64,000 nucleotides of DNA from Prosopocoilus inquinatus (GCA_036172665.1 CM069879.1:21491924-21555923), one strand, 5' to 3'. Positions 20,902-31,584 are shown, counted from the stretch's first letter. Program-made: numbers and translations. Notes: generated by a model from the letters alone, not told the origin.

Positions 20902-22245
20902 CCGTGCCTTCAATTGAATTCCTCATTAAAGTGGGCTATGATTTTACTGTTTCTTTTTCTCCTAAGATTTGCAGCACTGATAGATGTTCAATTATTTAAT
21001 TAAACAAATGTCAAATTGACACTTTGTATTTTCAATCAATTCAAAATGTTAGAATTACAGCAGAAAATATTTATTGTTGAAAGTTATTTTCAAACCGGTA
21101 GAATAGAAAATGGACAGTTAGTTTATTCAATTAATCAGTGTGTACAGAAGTTTCGACAGCAGTTTCCTAATTTTGCTATTACTTATGAACAGCTAGTTAA
21201 AAATATCCATGCTTGTGTTCTTAAATTTCGTGAGACAGGATCACTTGGTTGCAAAACAGGGAGCGGAGCAGCTAAGAAAAGGTCCGCAGCCTGCATTGAA
21301 GATATTCGGGATCGAATGGAACACTCTCTCAAGAAATCTATTGCGAAACTTTCACAAGAAGTTCAGCTATCAGTGGAAACATGTCACACCATTCTTAAAA
21401 AAGACTTAAAGCTTTATCCATATAAGATTCAAGCAGTCCACGAACTCAGGCCAGTAGATTTTCACAGAAGAACAGAATATTGTGAGTGGTTTCTTGATAA
21501 CTTAAACAACGACGACATTCTTGACAAGTGTTTCTTTTCCGATGAGGCCTGGTTTCATCTCTCAGGGTATTTAAATAAACAGAATATGAGACAATGGTCA
21601 GCAGAAAATCCCCATGAATTTGTGGAAACTCCGTTACATCCATTAAAAATTTTGGTGTTTGGCTAGCAGTGTCAAGAAGGCGTATTATCGGACCAATATT
21701 TTTTAACGACTCAGTAACTGCTGAAAGATACCGAAATGAGCTATTAGAACCTTTCATTAATCAACTACATGATGATGAACATATAGAAGGGTTTTCTTAG
21801 CAAGACAATGCTACTGCCCACACAGCTCATCAAACAATGACTTTCCTGCAGCAGTTTTTCGATAATCGGATTGTGAATTTTCCTGAAAGGTCTCCGGATC
21901 TCACAATTATGGATTACTTCATTTATCCGCACATGAAAAGCACAGTTTTTAGAACTACACGTCACACAATCGAAGAACTTCGTGCGGGCATTAAAGATGT
22001 GTGTGCTAACATAACCCCCGAACACTTAGCAAACGGGTTTGAAAGCATGAAACGCAGAGTACCCTTTTGTATTCAAGCTGAAGGAGAGCACTTTGAGCAT
22101 CTACTTTAAACTTTAATGTTGTGTTTTTATTTGATGTTATGATCAGTACTGACAGTTAATAACAACTGTTTTCTCTAGAATTGTGTCACCAACTTCATAA
22201 AAAAATCACAGCTTACTTTAATGAGGAATTCAATTGAAGGCAGGG
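20902..22245 (+). mobile_element. Tc1/mariner-superfamily element, copy 1 (1,344 bp)
   Basis: Terminal inverted repeats CCGTGCCTTCAATTGAATTC and inverse, with TA on each side (20900-20901, 22246-22247). Inner TIR sequence cctcattaaagtgggctatg is shared by all three copies. It encloses a defective transposase. Confidence 0.95.
21046..22109 (+). pseudogene. DD35D mariner-type transposase, copy 1 (frameshift and stop)
   Basis: Translation starts at ATG 21046 (MLELQQKIF), the start shared with copy 2. The 21016 ATG lies upstream of that conserved start. The N-terminal helix-turn-helix region (YFQTGRIENGQL, FPNFAITYEQL) is followed by the catalytic domain. The first Asp is in SDEAWFHLSGY (21541), the second in QDNATAHTA (21804) and the third in LTIMDYF (21912). 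There are 35 residues between the second and third, hence DD35D. Defects: two extra bases near 21650 shift the frame after HPLK, and a TAG replaces CAG just before QDNATAH. The C-terminal 90 codons are open to the final EHFEHLL. The element cannot make active enzyme. Confidence 0.93.
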
Positions 22246-22443
22246 TATAATCTTTTAATTGTGATATTTCCATAGCATTCTCGGCTAAAGCGACTGATTA
22301 AGTCGTCCTAAATATTCTTTGCTCGCCGATTTTATTTTTTTATTTTTTCTTTTCTTCAACAAAGTTACATTACTGAATCGAGGAAAATGCGCTTATTTGA
22401 AAATCAGTAAAAATTATTATAAGCACTATTTAAATGAAAAAAA
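22246..22443. other. Short AT-rich spacer
   Basis: No feature seen between the mariner copy and the family D repeat. Confidence 0.5.
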
Positions 22444-22725
22444 TAAACAGATAAAATAGCGACATCTTACTATCGCTTTTTGACCTGACATTGCGGTAGG
22501 GTGGACAAATTGAAGCGGGATTTGCTTCTAATAAGTCCCCCATGCAAGGCGGCCATCCTTGCTGTCAAAGCATAATGAAAGATTTTAGAAAAATTTTGTG
22601 CAAATCGCTTTTGATTGCAGCTACGTCTCTGCTGAAGAATCCCCAAGCAGGGCTGAAACAGCTGTCCAGAGGCTGCTCGAGGTTCTCGCTGCAATCAAAA
22701 GCGATTTGCACAAAATTTTTCTAGA
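22444..22725 (+). mobile_element. Family D repeat with 35-bp perfect inverted repeat
   Basis: A 35-bp exact inverted repeat (22587-22621 and 22688-22722, core caaatcgcttttgattgc) encloses a hammerhead-like core. The upstream block (gcgacatcttactatcgc, aagtcccccatgcaaggcgg) recurs at 27240-27310 (inverted), 52715-52860 and 55740-55880, defining a repeat family. No protein. Confidence 0.8.
22626..22672 (+). ncRNA. Hammerhead-like motif, family D
   Basis: Stem I TCTCTG (22626-22631), CTGAAGA, stem II ATCCC/GGGCT with loop CAAGCA and one mismatch, GAA, self-complementary ACAGCTGT, C22666, stem I CAGAGG. Stem I pairs 6/6 with one G-U. Cleavage predicted after 22666. Confidence 0.72.
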
Positions 22726-23559
22726 AAAAAATAAAGTTGGTTGCGATAGCAACAAAACAAAAGAGAATACGGAGAAACTATGCACAGGGTGTATTAATCT
22801 CGATGTCTCTGATGGGCATCTCCGTAACTATAAGAGATAGAAAAAAACTAGTGCGCTAATCTCGATCTCTTTTTTAGAGATTAAGTCAATAGCGTAAACA
22901 AAAATTGGTTATCTTCTTTTATTTTCAAGTTATAGGCAAAAATTCCCATTTTGGACTTTTCGTTTTTCGGTCATATCTCGTTTATTTCTAGAGATATTAA
23001 AAAACCGCTTGAACATTATTAGAACACTTTTTGAAATACAATTCAGTGGTGTAGTTGATTTTGTAATACTTACTTAAGTTTTCGAGATATAACATAAAGT
23101 TGTTTTTTTTTTTTAAATAGAAATCATATTAGACAATGCCCTCATTAAATAGAAATTTCTTTTCTGTTTTCAGAAATATATACTTTGTAAGGTTTATTTC
23201 TTATAATTAATAGGAAAAACTTCCATTTTTGTTATTATCCTTATCTACCCTAGTTTTAGTAGACTGGCTTCAATACACTGCCGACATTTTTTTTTGTTTT
23301 TATTAAATATTAACGAACATTCAAACCTTTAGACAGTTTTGCCCGCGTAAAGAATTTCATATTCACTTTATTTTACAAAATTCCGTTTGAGAAATGTAGC
23401 GACCGATCTGGCAAAAGCTTTTTTGTTTTTATTAAATATGAATGCACGCAAATCTAGTTTGATACATGTCCGATTTTGTTTATATTTTACTATTTGTGTG
23501 TTTTTTTGTGTTTTTAATAAAATATAACTCAAGAGAAACAAAAAAAGGGAACCTTAATT

Positions 23560-23735
23560 TAGTTATTATTACCTTTATGTTTATTTGGACAACTCCTATT
23601 TTAGTTTAAAATCATGTTACCTTTTCGTTTCTCTTGACAACGTGCTTATTTACATTTTTTCACGTCTGACGAAACTATAAAGCGATAGCGAAACGTAGAG
23701 TGTTCTTGAGATTTCACAGTGCCCCTTTTAAAGTT
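23560..23735 (+). repeat. Solo PLE pLTR-like segment
   Basis: Same order as after the PLE at 4 kb (ggacaactcctattttagt, ccttttcgtttctcttgac, hammerhead core), without coding remnants. Confidence 0.65.
23661..23702 (+). ncRNA. Hammerhead-like motif, family A
   Basis: CTGACGA and GAAACGTA intact, stem I CACGT/GAGTG is poorly paired, stem II CTAT/ATAG is reduced. Probably inactive. Confidence 0.55.
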
Positions 23736-23739
23736 TAAA

Positions 23740-24000
23740 AACTATTTTCTCTCACATATTTCATCGGACAAGAGTCGACTTCAATTATAATTTTTTTTTG
23801 AAGTCGTTTCTTGTCCGATAAAAATTGTATAAAAATTGTTTTCAACCTTTAAACGGACACTGAAAATTGCACGAACGTTCAACGTTTCTTCCTAACGAAG
23901 CTATCAACCGATAATGAAACGTTGAGTGTTCGTGCGATGTTGACCATTTAAAGACTGAAAACAATTTTTCTATAAATTTTCGGTCATATCACCTTTTAAT
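23740..24000. repeat. Nested hairpin element with family A core
   Basis: Two hairpins: gaagtcg arms near 23780-23815, and attgttttcaacctttaaac mirrored by tttaaagactgaaaacaat near 23950-23970. The second encloses a family A core at 23887. Confidence 0.6.
23887..23928 (+). ncRNA. Hammerhead-like motif, family A (G5 to A)
   Basis: CTAACGA in place of CTGACGA, followed by stem II remnant and GAAACGTTGAGTG. The core change should abolish cleavage. Confidence 0.5.
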
Positions 24001-24914
24001 AATACATAGTTTAAAACATTCTTGTTAAAATGTTCTGTGAAACGTGATGAATGATAAACTCATTTTCAGTAGAAAGTCAGACAGGAGCTCTCGTCAGAAC
24101 GGTCGCTCAAAACGATAAAATGGAATTTTGCAAATTAACGCGAATAGGAAATTATTTACGCAGTCAAAACTGTGAAAATATTTCAAAGCTCGTTAAATTT
24201 TTTTGCAAAACAGAAAATTCGCACCGTATTGAACCCTGCCTATTGGATATCTACGCAAGGATAATAATAAAAATTACAGTTTTTCCTATTAATTATAAAC
24301 AAGGAGCGGATGACCTGAGGTTTTACTTAAGGTTATTCAAACCGTAATCATTATATTAAAATTATTTTTATGGAATCTTGTAAGTAAATTTATTGTATAT
24401 TATATATACATTCATTCAACGACTTATAAGGTCTCGGGCAATGCAAGTCGCCTGCATTCGTCATCAAAACCTCAATTCCGCCGCTCACTGATTATAAAAA
24501 ATAAACCCAATAAAGTATATATTTTTGAAAACAGAAAGAAAATCTCTATTTAATGAGGGCATTGCCTATTATGATTTCCATTAAAAAAAAAAACATAACT
24601 GTATGTTATATCTCGATAATTTAAGTAAATATTAAAAAATCAACTACACCACTGAATTGTCATCTAGAAAGTGTCCTAATAATGTTCAAGCAGTTCTTTA
24701 ATATCTTTAAAAATAAAGGAGATATGACCGATAAACGATAAGTCGAAAATGGCATTTCTTGCCTATAACTTGAAAACAAAAGGTGATACAGCCAATTTTT
24801 GCTTACGCTATTGACTAAATCTACAAAAAAGAGATCGAGACTTAGCCACTAGTTTTTTTCTATCTCTTATAGTTACGGAGTTGCCCATAAGAGACATCGA
24901 GATTAGTCCACCCT

Positions 24915-25346
24915 ATACGTCAAAACATGCGTAGGATTACATCAAGGTACTTCTATATTAAATATTTTTTCATAACTTTTCAAATCAAAGAGTTATAGCT
25001 ATTATCTGATACTTTTGTTCCACCCTGTATATGTAGACTGTCTTAAAACTTTCTCGAGACAAAATCTGCAGACGGTAAACCAGATAAGCATTTTTCCTAC
25101 CTTAAGTTACATAGTGCTTTTTCAACAAAGAAACGATGAAACAAACAACACGCAATAGAATAAAACAGTCTACGTTTTGTCGGCTGCATCGTTTCTATTG
25201 CGTTTTGTTTCAATGAATGAAGGTAAGCGTTCTCTCACTGTCAAAAAAAGTTGCATAGCTTACGCAAGGAAAGACACTCGTAGGGTTTGTGTCTTAATGT
25301 CGAAGACCACTCGTACATACAATCTGTAGTTTTGGAATGCCGATTC
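24915..25346. other. Spacer without recognised gene
   Basis: Contains a small imperfect inverted repeat near 25130-25210 and nothing else recognisable. Confidence 0.4.
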
Positions 25347-25628
25347 TTACCGGATCCAATAACTTTGAAATCTTTGAATCAATAGTAATTTATTGGTATA
25401 ACGTAACGATGCTACAAGAAGCCGCATTCCCGTCGAAACAATAAATATCGGCGAGATACGTGATCGGATGGCGCACAAAGCGTAGATAAGTAACGGTACC
25501 GCTGGAAGCGAGGCGAACATCGTTTTACTCATGGCAATAACAACGGCATAAAGAAGGAACGATCCGGCTAACGGGCAGGCCGCCTTGATAACTGTACTCC
25601 GGTGCTGGTAACCCAGTGCCGGGCAGTC
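25347..25628 (-). other. GC-richer open frame, possible membrane-protein exon
   Basis: About 94 open codons on the minus strand (stop to stop), with a hydrophobic run LAGSFLLYAVVIAMSKTMF then LPAVPLLIYALCAIRS. The 25400-25800 block is clearly GC-richer than its neighbours and several frames stay open, so the ORF may be a composition effect. No family recognised. A host exon or old gene fragment are both possible. Confidence 0.25.
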
Positions 25629-25904
25629 CCGCTAACCGGCCGCGGACGACTACCTCTTCTTGTGTTTCCCATACGCAAGCGGATGTTACGATGGAGCAGC
25701 ATGTGATTCACCAAGAGCTTTTTCGCTGCTACGATTCCACGTTCACTATTAGATCTAATCGGCACCGACCGGCACGCATGTGGACGGATACTTATCTGCT
25801 ATGACCTAAATATGCTCGATTCACTGCTTGCGGAACCAGTTCAAAAACCACTAACAAAACTATTAAAAAATATGAACAATGATCATTTCATTAATAGCAT
25901 TGTC

Positions 25905-26350
25905 AATTGACTGCTCTAGAGAACTCTCAAAGTATTCCCAACTTGTTCTAAGATAATATTAACAAGGGAACCACAATGTTTCCACTCTATCGATTTCTGA
26001 TCCGTTTCTGGGTCGTAAAAATGTATCCAACCTTCATCCATGGCCACAAGATGATTCAAAAAGTATGGTTCTTCTTGGAAACGGGCACAGATTGAGAGTG
26101 ATTCAACATTCAAGCATTGGAGTATCCATTTTGCAGGAATATTTTTATATCTAAATCGATGTGAACTGTGTGATTGACGCTTTTCTGTGAAATCTATAAT
26201 GTCTCCGCTATATACTTCAGCCCTATTCGACGGTTTGACAATATCATGTTATGAACTTCAATATTTTCTGGGGTGGACACCGAAATTCGTCTTCCTGGCC
26301 TCTCTTCATCTTCAACGGAAAGTTTTCCTCGTTTGATTGATGCAACGCAT
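25905..26350 (-). pseudogene. Mariner (DD34D-type) transposase remnant
   Basis: Minus-strand frames spell a decayed classical mariner transposase: GRRISVSTPENIEV, then ILSNRRIGLKYIAETL, then AKWILQCLNVES, then LVAMDEGWIHFYDPETDQK and IEWKHCGS. The MDE(G)WIHFYDPE block holds the first catalytic Asp. Frameshifts and stops separate the blocks and the second and third Asp regions are missing. It is a different lineage from the DD35D copies. Confidence 0.85.
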
Positions 26351-26564
26351 TTTTTTTACAGTTTACAGTTTTTACAGTATGAAGTGCACTGATCTCCGAG
26401 TGTAGTAAGCCTATTTTCATAAATCTACTTACCCCTTAGCCCCTTCAAATATAAGTACTTCATGATGACTCGATACTCCAATTTATCCATTTTAAAACTT
26501 TGTCTGACATACTTTCTTTCAAATTTTATTGCACTACAATGATTCAACTTGTTGAAGTAAAACT

Positions 26565-26995
26565 TTACTTTAGCCAGTAGATCTGTGAATAATTTAAATT
26601 TAACTTTTTCGAATTTAAAAACCAAAATACCGAAATTAAAACAACCTAACGTGGTTTATAAAATCAAATGTTCAAATTGTAATTCTGTTTATATAGGTGA
26701 AACGAGCCAAAATTAAAAAAAAAAGGTTTAGACTAAAATAAATATCATATTAAAAAAAAAAATAATCAAAATCATTCAACGAAAGCATGTAGAGCATTCA
26801 TTAGTAAACTCATAATTTTGATTTTGATAATACTGACATTTTGTACAGTGAATCTAATGTTTTTAAAACACGTTTCATAGAAATGTGTAAAATTAAAATG
26901 TCTCCAAATTCTATTAAAAAACGTACAGACTTTGAAAATTTAAATTACATATTTTGTAGTTTTCTCGACTCTTTAAACAGGATATAGATCTGTCA
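26565..26995 (+). pseudogene. Second PLE GIY-YIG fragment
   Basis: Nearly the same sequence as 4250-4665, from the linker through the GIY-YIG domain (tgtaattctgtttatatagg, tctccaaattctattaaaa). It carries additional small indels that break the frame (A-runs near 26720-26760 and a loss near 26780). The upstream RT is absent. Confidence 0.85.
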
Positions 26996-27039
26996 ATTAA
27001 TTAAAAAAAAATTAGTTTTAATTTAGTTCTACTTACTTT

Positions 27040-27235
27040 TCTCTTTATTTCGGACAACTCGTATTTATTTTAGTTTAAAATCATGTTACCTTTTCGTTTC
27101 TCTTGACGACTTGTTTTTCTTAACATATTTATTTACTTTTTTTCACTTCTAACGAAGCTATAAATCTATAGCGAAACGTTGAGTGTTTTCCCTTCATATT
27201 TCTGTCCGGTTCGAGATTAAAAAAACTTGGGGGAC
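27040..27235 (+). repeat. PLE pLTR-like segment, copy 2
   Basis: Follows the GIY-YIG fragment exactly as at 4.7-4.9 kb and stops abruptly at aaaaaaacttgg, where a family D repeat begins. Confidence 0.7.
27144..27185 (+). ncRNA. Hammerhead-like motif, family A (G5 to A)
   Basis: CACTT, CTAACGA, stem II GCTATA/TATAGC intact, GAAACGTT, GAGTG. Only the CTGA to CTAA change breaks the core. Confidence 0.6.
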
Positions 27236-27510
27236 TTATTAGGAGCAAATCCCGCTTCAATTTGTCTATCCTACTGCAATGTCAGGTCAAAAAGCGATAG
27301 TAAGATGTCGCTATTTTAACTGTTCTTCACTCTTACATCGCAATTGCGAATAAATTGGACAGGTCGTTTTTGTTTGCAGTGGGAATGTCGAGCTACGTCT
27401 CTGCTGAAGAAGCCCCAAGCAGGACTGAAACAGCTGTACAGAGGCTGCTCGAGGTTTTCGCTGCAATCAAGAACGATTTGCACAAAATTTTTCTAAAACA
27501 ACTTTGTACT
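27236..27510. mobile_element. Family D repeat, rearranged copy
   Basis: The first block (gggggacttattaggagc, agcgatagtaagatgtcg) is inverted relative to the copy at 22444, while the hammerhead part keeps plus orientation. So this copy has an internal inversion relative to copy 1. Confidence 0.7.
27398..27444 (+). ncRNA. Hammerhead-like motif, family D
   Basis: TCTCTG, CTGAAGA, AGCCC...GGACT (one mismatch, at a different position from the 22.6-kb copy), GAA, ACAGCTGT, A, CAGAGG. Comparing both copies gives a fully paired AGCCC/GGGCT ancestral stem II. Confidence 0.7.
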
Positions 27511-28731
27511 TAAAACTTTACAGTGACATTTCTAATAAATCATTGTTTGTTGCTATGGTATCAAGCATTTGTTTTGTTTAAGGGAGATAACCTAGGCTAA
27601 CTAGATATCAATACACCCTCGTAGATGTGGTCCTCAACTTATTTTAATACGATATTAAACAATCAAGCGATCTTAAGATCCGTGATAATCATGAACTGTA
27701 TGTAGTTTTGGCTTGTAACTACCGAGACAGTAAAAATTATTTTGGTCAAGGGCGGTCATGAAATGAACTCAAGAAACTATTAACAGCAAGGAAAACCAAG
27801 AAACTAAAATAATAACAGAAGCATACTTTCACAGAACTACTTGACAAATTTTAACAATCAAAAAATAATTGATTCAATTCTAAAATCCATGACTAGATTG
27901 TGATTTTGATGTGATGTGGTCGTTTGTCGTTTGGTAGGAGATAATGTCACGTTTGAGAAAAAATATTTTACAAATTAATTTTACTTTCGGGCTTTTACAC
28001 AAAATTCAAATCTCTTATTTTATTGATTAATTACAGGTTTGCAGTTGCGTTTGTTGACATGGGTTCGTCGCACCGACGCGGCGCGGTTCAATTATTCGCA
28101 GAATATCTGTTGCAAAATGTACGTCAAAGATATTGTTGCTTGATGTGTAGATAGAAGGCGACATAAATTTGGAGAAAATAAGGTACCACTAATTTTCGAT
28201 CTCACTCTGTTATGTGTCTTTTAATTCCAGGGTTAAACCGCGGTTAGATTTATCGCAAACTCCGTTTTTCTTCCTTTAACGTCTTAGAGCGTCCTTTTCA
28301 ATTTGGGGGATGAGAAACGCGGAACGGAATGGCGTTACTTTCTCAATACAATAACCTTCGAAAAAGACAGCGAGAAAAAAAACCTCCAATGGCCGGTATT
28401 ATAAAGCCAGTTGAGTTCAACCTGGTTTTATAATTTCAGCCCTAAATTGTAGCTCGAAACATAAATGTAAGGTTTTACATGCGGGACCAACTATTTTGTT
28501 CATCTAGTTTTTTTTTTTGGCAGCTCGTTATTGCTTTTATAAATTTAATACAGGGTGGTCCAACTCGATTTGTTCCGAAAATGGTTTAAAACGGAGGAAA
28601 ATATTTTAATTAAAAATTACTAAGTTACGAAAAATAGGCATTCTACAATAGGAAACATGCCTTGAGAAGAAAAGTACAAAAGACTATCACTGACACTTCC
28701 GGCAAATTGAAAGACAAACTTACAACGAACC
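27511..28731. other. Spacer without recognised gene
   Basis: No coding or repeat signal beyond AT-rich DNA. Slight GC rise at 28060-28090. Confidence 0.45.
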
Positions 28732-28739
28732 GTTTCAGA

Positions 28740-29379
28740 CAGTGGCGGCTCGTCAGGCTCATAGGGCAAGGTGGGCGGCGCCCACCCTGTCCTATAAAGT
28801 TCCACGTTCCGGTTCCCCGTCCCGGCAACCCCGAAAAATAAATTTGTTTGGAAAATACACCCACTTTCCCTTTTGCAGTTGTTATCGATTCGTCAATTCT
28901 TTTTTGGTAAAAGGTGTTGGAAAGCTGAGAAAAATGAAATTGAATTCAAAAATTACAAGCGCGATTGCGAGCGGAGGGAGAGACGTTCATTTAAATGAAC
29001 AAAAATGACTGTAACCCAAGAATGCGTTTGTAGATTGTTTTTTGGTAAAAGGCATTGAAAAATTCAGAAAAAGCTCAGTAAATCCCGTGTTTAAATTGAA
29101 TTCGAAAACTACAAGCGCAATCGCGAGAGGAGGAAAATACGTTCGGTTAATTGAATAAATACGGGTTGCTTTTGAATTTTGATTGTAAATCGAGAACACG
29201 TTCGTCGATTGTTTTTTGGTAAAAGGCGTTGGAAATCCAGGAAAAAGCTCTGTAAATTCCCCGCTTAAATTTAATTCAAAAATTACAAGTCTGGAAAAAC
29301 AAATTTATTTGGAAAATGCACCCAATTTCCCTTTTGCAGTTGCTGTCCACCCGCAGTAAATCAGCACGAGCCGCCACTG
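28740..29379. mobile_element. hAT MITE, 640 bp, perfect 8-bp TSD, internal triplication
   Basis: Ends CAGTGGCGGCTCGTCAGG and inverse cacgagccgccactg, flanked by GTTTCAGA at 28732-28739 and 29380-29387. Internally a ~150-bp unit (ttttttggtaaaaggcgttgg through aattacaagcgcgattgcg) is present three times, which explains its greater length compared with the 439-bp and 367-bp relatives. Confidence 0.93.
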
Positions 29380-29387
29380 GTTTCAGA

Positions 29388-31265
29388 ATGAAACAAAAGC
29401 GAAACAAACAAACAAGAACTGTCAGCAAAAATCAAAAGAAAAAGGATGATCATTTATTGCGAGTGTTTTCAAAACTCCTCCAATCGAAAACCGAATGAAA
29501 CATCGTCTTAAAAAACAAAAGTCTGTCGTAAGTTAAAAGACCGAAGGAACATCATTTCAAAAAAGAAAACAGAAATGAAATAAAATACTATCGTTGAAGG
29601 GAAATTAAGAATAAATTAGCAGAGTGATTTCCAAAGCGATGCAAATTAACCAAAGTTCTGGAATAAACAAGTAAGTAAACAAACTTTTTCTTAAAAAAAA
29701 TACAAAAGACAATCTCCTAGAAAAATTCCGAGTGCACCATTTGCTTCTCTGGAAGGAAAACTGAACGTGATTTTTGCTCTGAGAGTCTTAAAGTGGATTT
29801 TCTTCTGACTTGCACCGCGGAACTTTGAACAAAAGCAAGTCACAAAACACGGTCAATTGTTTGGGACTTATCAGTACAGAGTAACTCATATCCAGAGGAA
29901 TCACCGTTTGGAGCACGGAACAAGTTTCAAGAAAAATGAAATGGGAAGGTTAAAACTAACTAACGAAAAAAGATGATGTGCTAGCCAAGGATGTAAAACG
30001 CGAAGGAAATTCGGAAGAGACAATTTCGTTTTGCAAAATTAGTAAGAGGAAAGAAAATTCAACTCAAAAGGCTCAGATCAAAAGACAGAAGATTTTTTTC
30101 CTTGCAAAAAGAATTCACCACACTTATTCAAACATACGAAAGATGATTCAAATGGATAATTCTGAGAAGAATTGGAATGGAACCAAATGCAAGACGTGGC
30201 CAGTAACACGAAAGAACGCAAGAACATATACTGGGTGTTTGAAAATTGCTGGTGTAAAAAGAAAATTGGTAGCGGAGTGATGGTGAGTTGAAGTCATCGG
30301 CAAAAAAAAGTTTTTAAATTTTCGAGATAAAATTACTAAAAATTTGGCCAAAATTGTTGTTGCCTTACTGAGTTAAGGTAACTAGCTTTCACAACAGTCA
30401 CACCTCGGTACGTTGTTATTACCGAAATGAATGCCGCTTACACAAATAATGAGTTGACGGACAGGGTGTTATTTTATGGAATAAAAAAATTTTTAAAAAG
30501 GGTTTCATGGATTTCTAAGAACTTCCAGATGCCAGAGCTTTTTCTTATATTAGCAATTTCCAAACATCCTCTATTGGGAAAGAAATGATTTCAAAGGGCT
30601 CAATACATAAGACGAAAGATTTTCTTGCAAAATAATTCGACATACAAAGGAAAACTCCTTCCAGATATTCCCAAAATGATTGGAAAGGATATAAGTACCA
30701 GGACTCGCTAGTAATAAGCAAAAACGAAAGAAAGTGCATTCGAAAATAGTCAACTGAAAGGCTCAACTCGGAACACAAAGAAAGAACTTTTTTGTACCTC
30801 ATTCAGTTCTTTTGACATACTTTAAAAGAGGATTGAAATAAATAATTTTGAAAAGGATTGATTGCAAGATCTGGCTAGTAAATAAGAATAGACCAAACAA
30901 AGCGCATTAGAAAAGAATCAATTGAAGAGGCATTTTTTTCTTAACAAAACGAAAACAAAAACTCTTTTCTTTTGTTCTGAAGAGGCAAGTAAAGGCCTGG
31001 CTAATAAAAACAAAGAACGTTAAAGCTAAGTCAACTCAAAAGACAAAAGATTTTTTTTGTAACATGAATATATAATAATATAATAAAAAGGCAAAATGAA
31101 TACGCTATAATAAAAAAAAATATTTTTTTGATCGTTTTGATGGGCTGAAATATGTATTTAAACTGTGCAAAAGCGGAAGTGAAGAAATTGTAAATCGCAC
31201 AATAATAGACAATCATGAGCCGTACGAAAATAAAGTAATAAAAGGGTAGATGACCTAACCTTTAC
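29388..31265. other. Purine-rich desert
   Basis: The plus strand is strongly enriched in A and G over nearly 2 kb. The ORFs here are lysine-rich or their pyrimidine-strand shadows and show no family. A possible MITE edge (tactgggtgtttg) is at 30230. Confidence 0.5.
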
Positions 31266-31584
31266 CTGTCATGACGGTATTCGAGGGTGAAGGTGGGGGT
31301 TGTGGTGGTGCCGTCGTGGTGGGAGTAGTCTCCACTCGTGTGTCTGAAGATGGAGAAGCATCCTCCACCTCTCGGAGGTCCACGGTGATGACGTCTTGTC
31401 CTGCCAGCTTAATTCCTTATTCTAACGTGTCAGTCTCCAAACTAATGTTACCTTCGCAGGTAACTCTTACTACGCCCTTTTCTACCCTTACACGACGAAT
31501 CAGTCTTGGTTGCGCCTTATTAAGACGATTTGCTTTCTCCTGTTTCTTTTCTTTGTTTGGATCGAAGCCGATGGTAGGTAATGG
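31266..31584 (-). other. Candidate exon or pseudo-exon with in-frame stop
   Basis: On the minus strand 106 codons read as credible protein: PLPTIGFDPNKEKKQEKANR, then RRVRVEKGVVRVTCEGNISL, one TAA (31417-31419), then KLAGQDVITVDLREVEDA and a Thr/Pro-rich tail. It ends at ATGACAG followed by GTAAAG, a good splice donor. No AG acceptor is evident at the start and the stop interrupts it. Composition is GC-richer than the flanks. Family not recognised. A gene fragment carried by a mobile element, or a pseudogene, are the main alternatives. Confidence 0.35.

Larger units (their letters stand above)
22785..24914. mobile_element. 2.1-kb foldback element with ~640-bp arms
   Basis: Left arm 22785-23420 and right arm 24075-24914 are inverted repeats (AGGGTG..TTAATCTCGATG and inverse ends). 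The right arm has a ~190-bp insertion at about 24301-24488. Matching runs to the ends of the arms (for example acagttttgcccgcgtaaa with its inverse). The loop holds a solo PLE pLTR and a second hairpin element. The 98-codon ORF at 24051-24347 lies in the right arm and is not credible. No clear target duplication was found. Confidence 0.82.

Noticed and set aside
21446..21757. Minus-strand ORFs across the mariner copies (also 21765-22025, 46324-46569, 61354-61632, 61722-61982)
   Set aside because: They are reverse-strand shadows of the transposase and recur only because the element recurs.
24051..24347. 98-codon ORF as a gene
   Set aside because: It lies within one arm of the 2.1-kb foldback element and the opposite arm does not keep the frame.
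28742..29008. ORFs inside the hAT MITEs (also 9226-9489, 56025-56267, 55800-56111)
   Set aside because: They arise from the shared MITE sequence, which has no transposase similarity in any frame.
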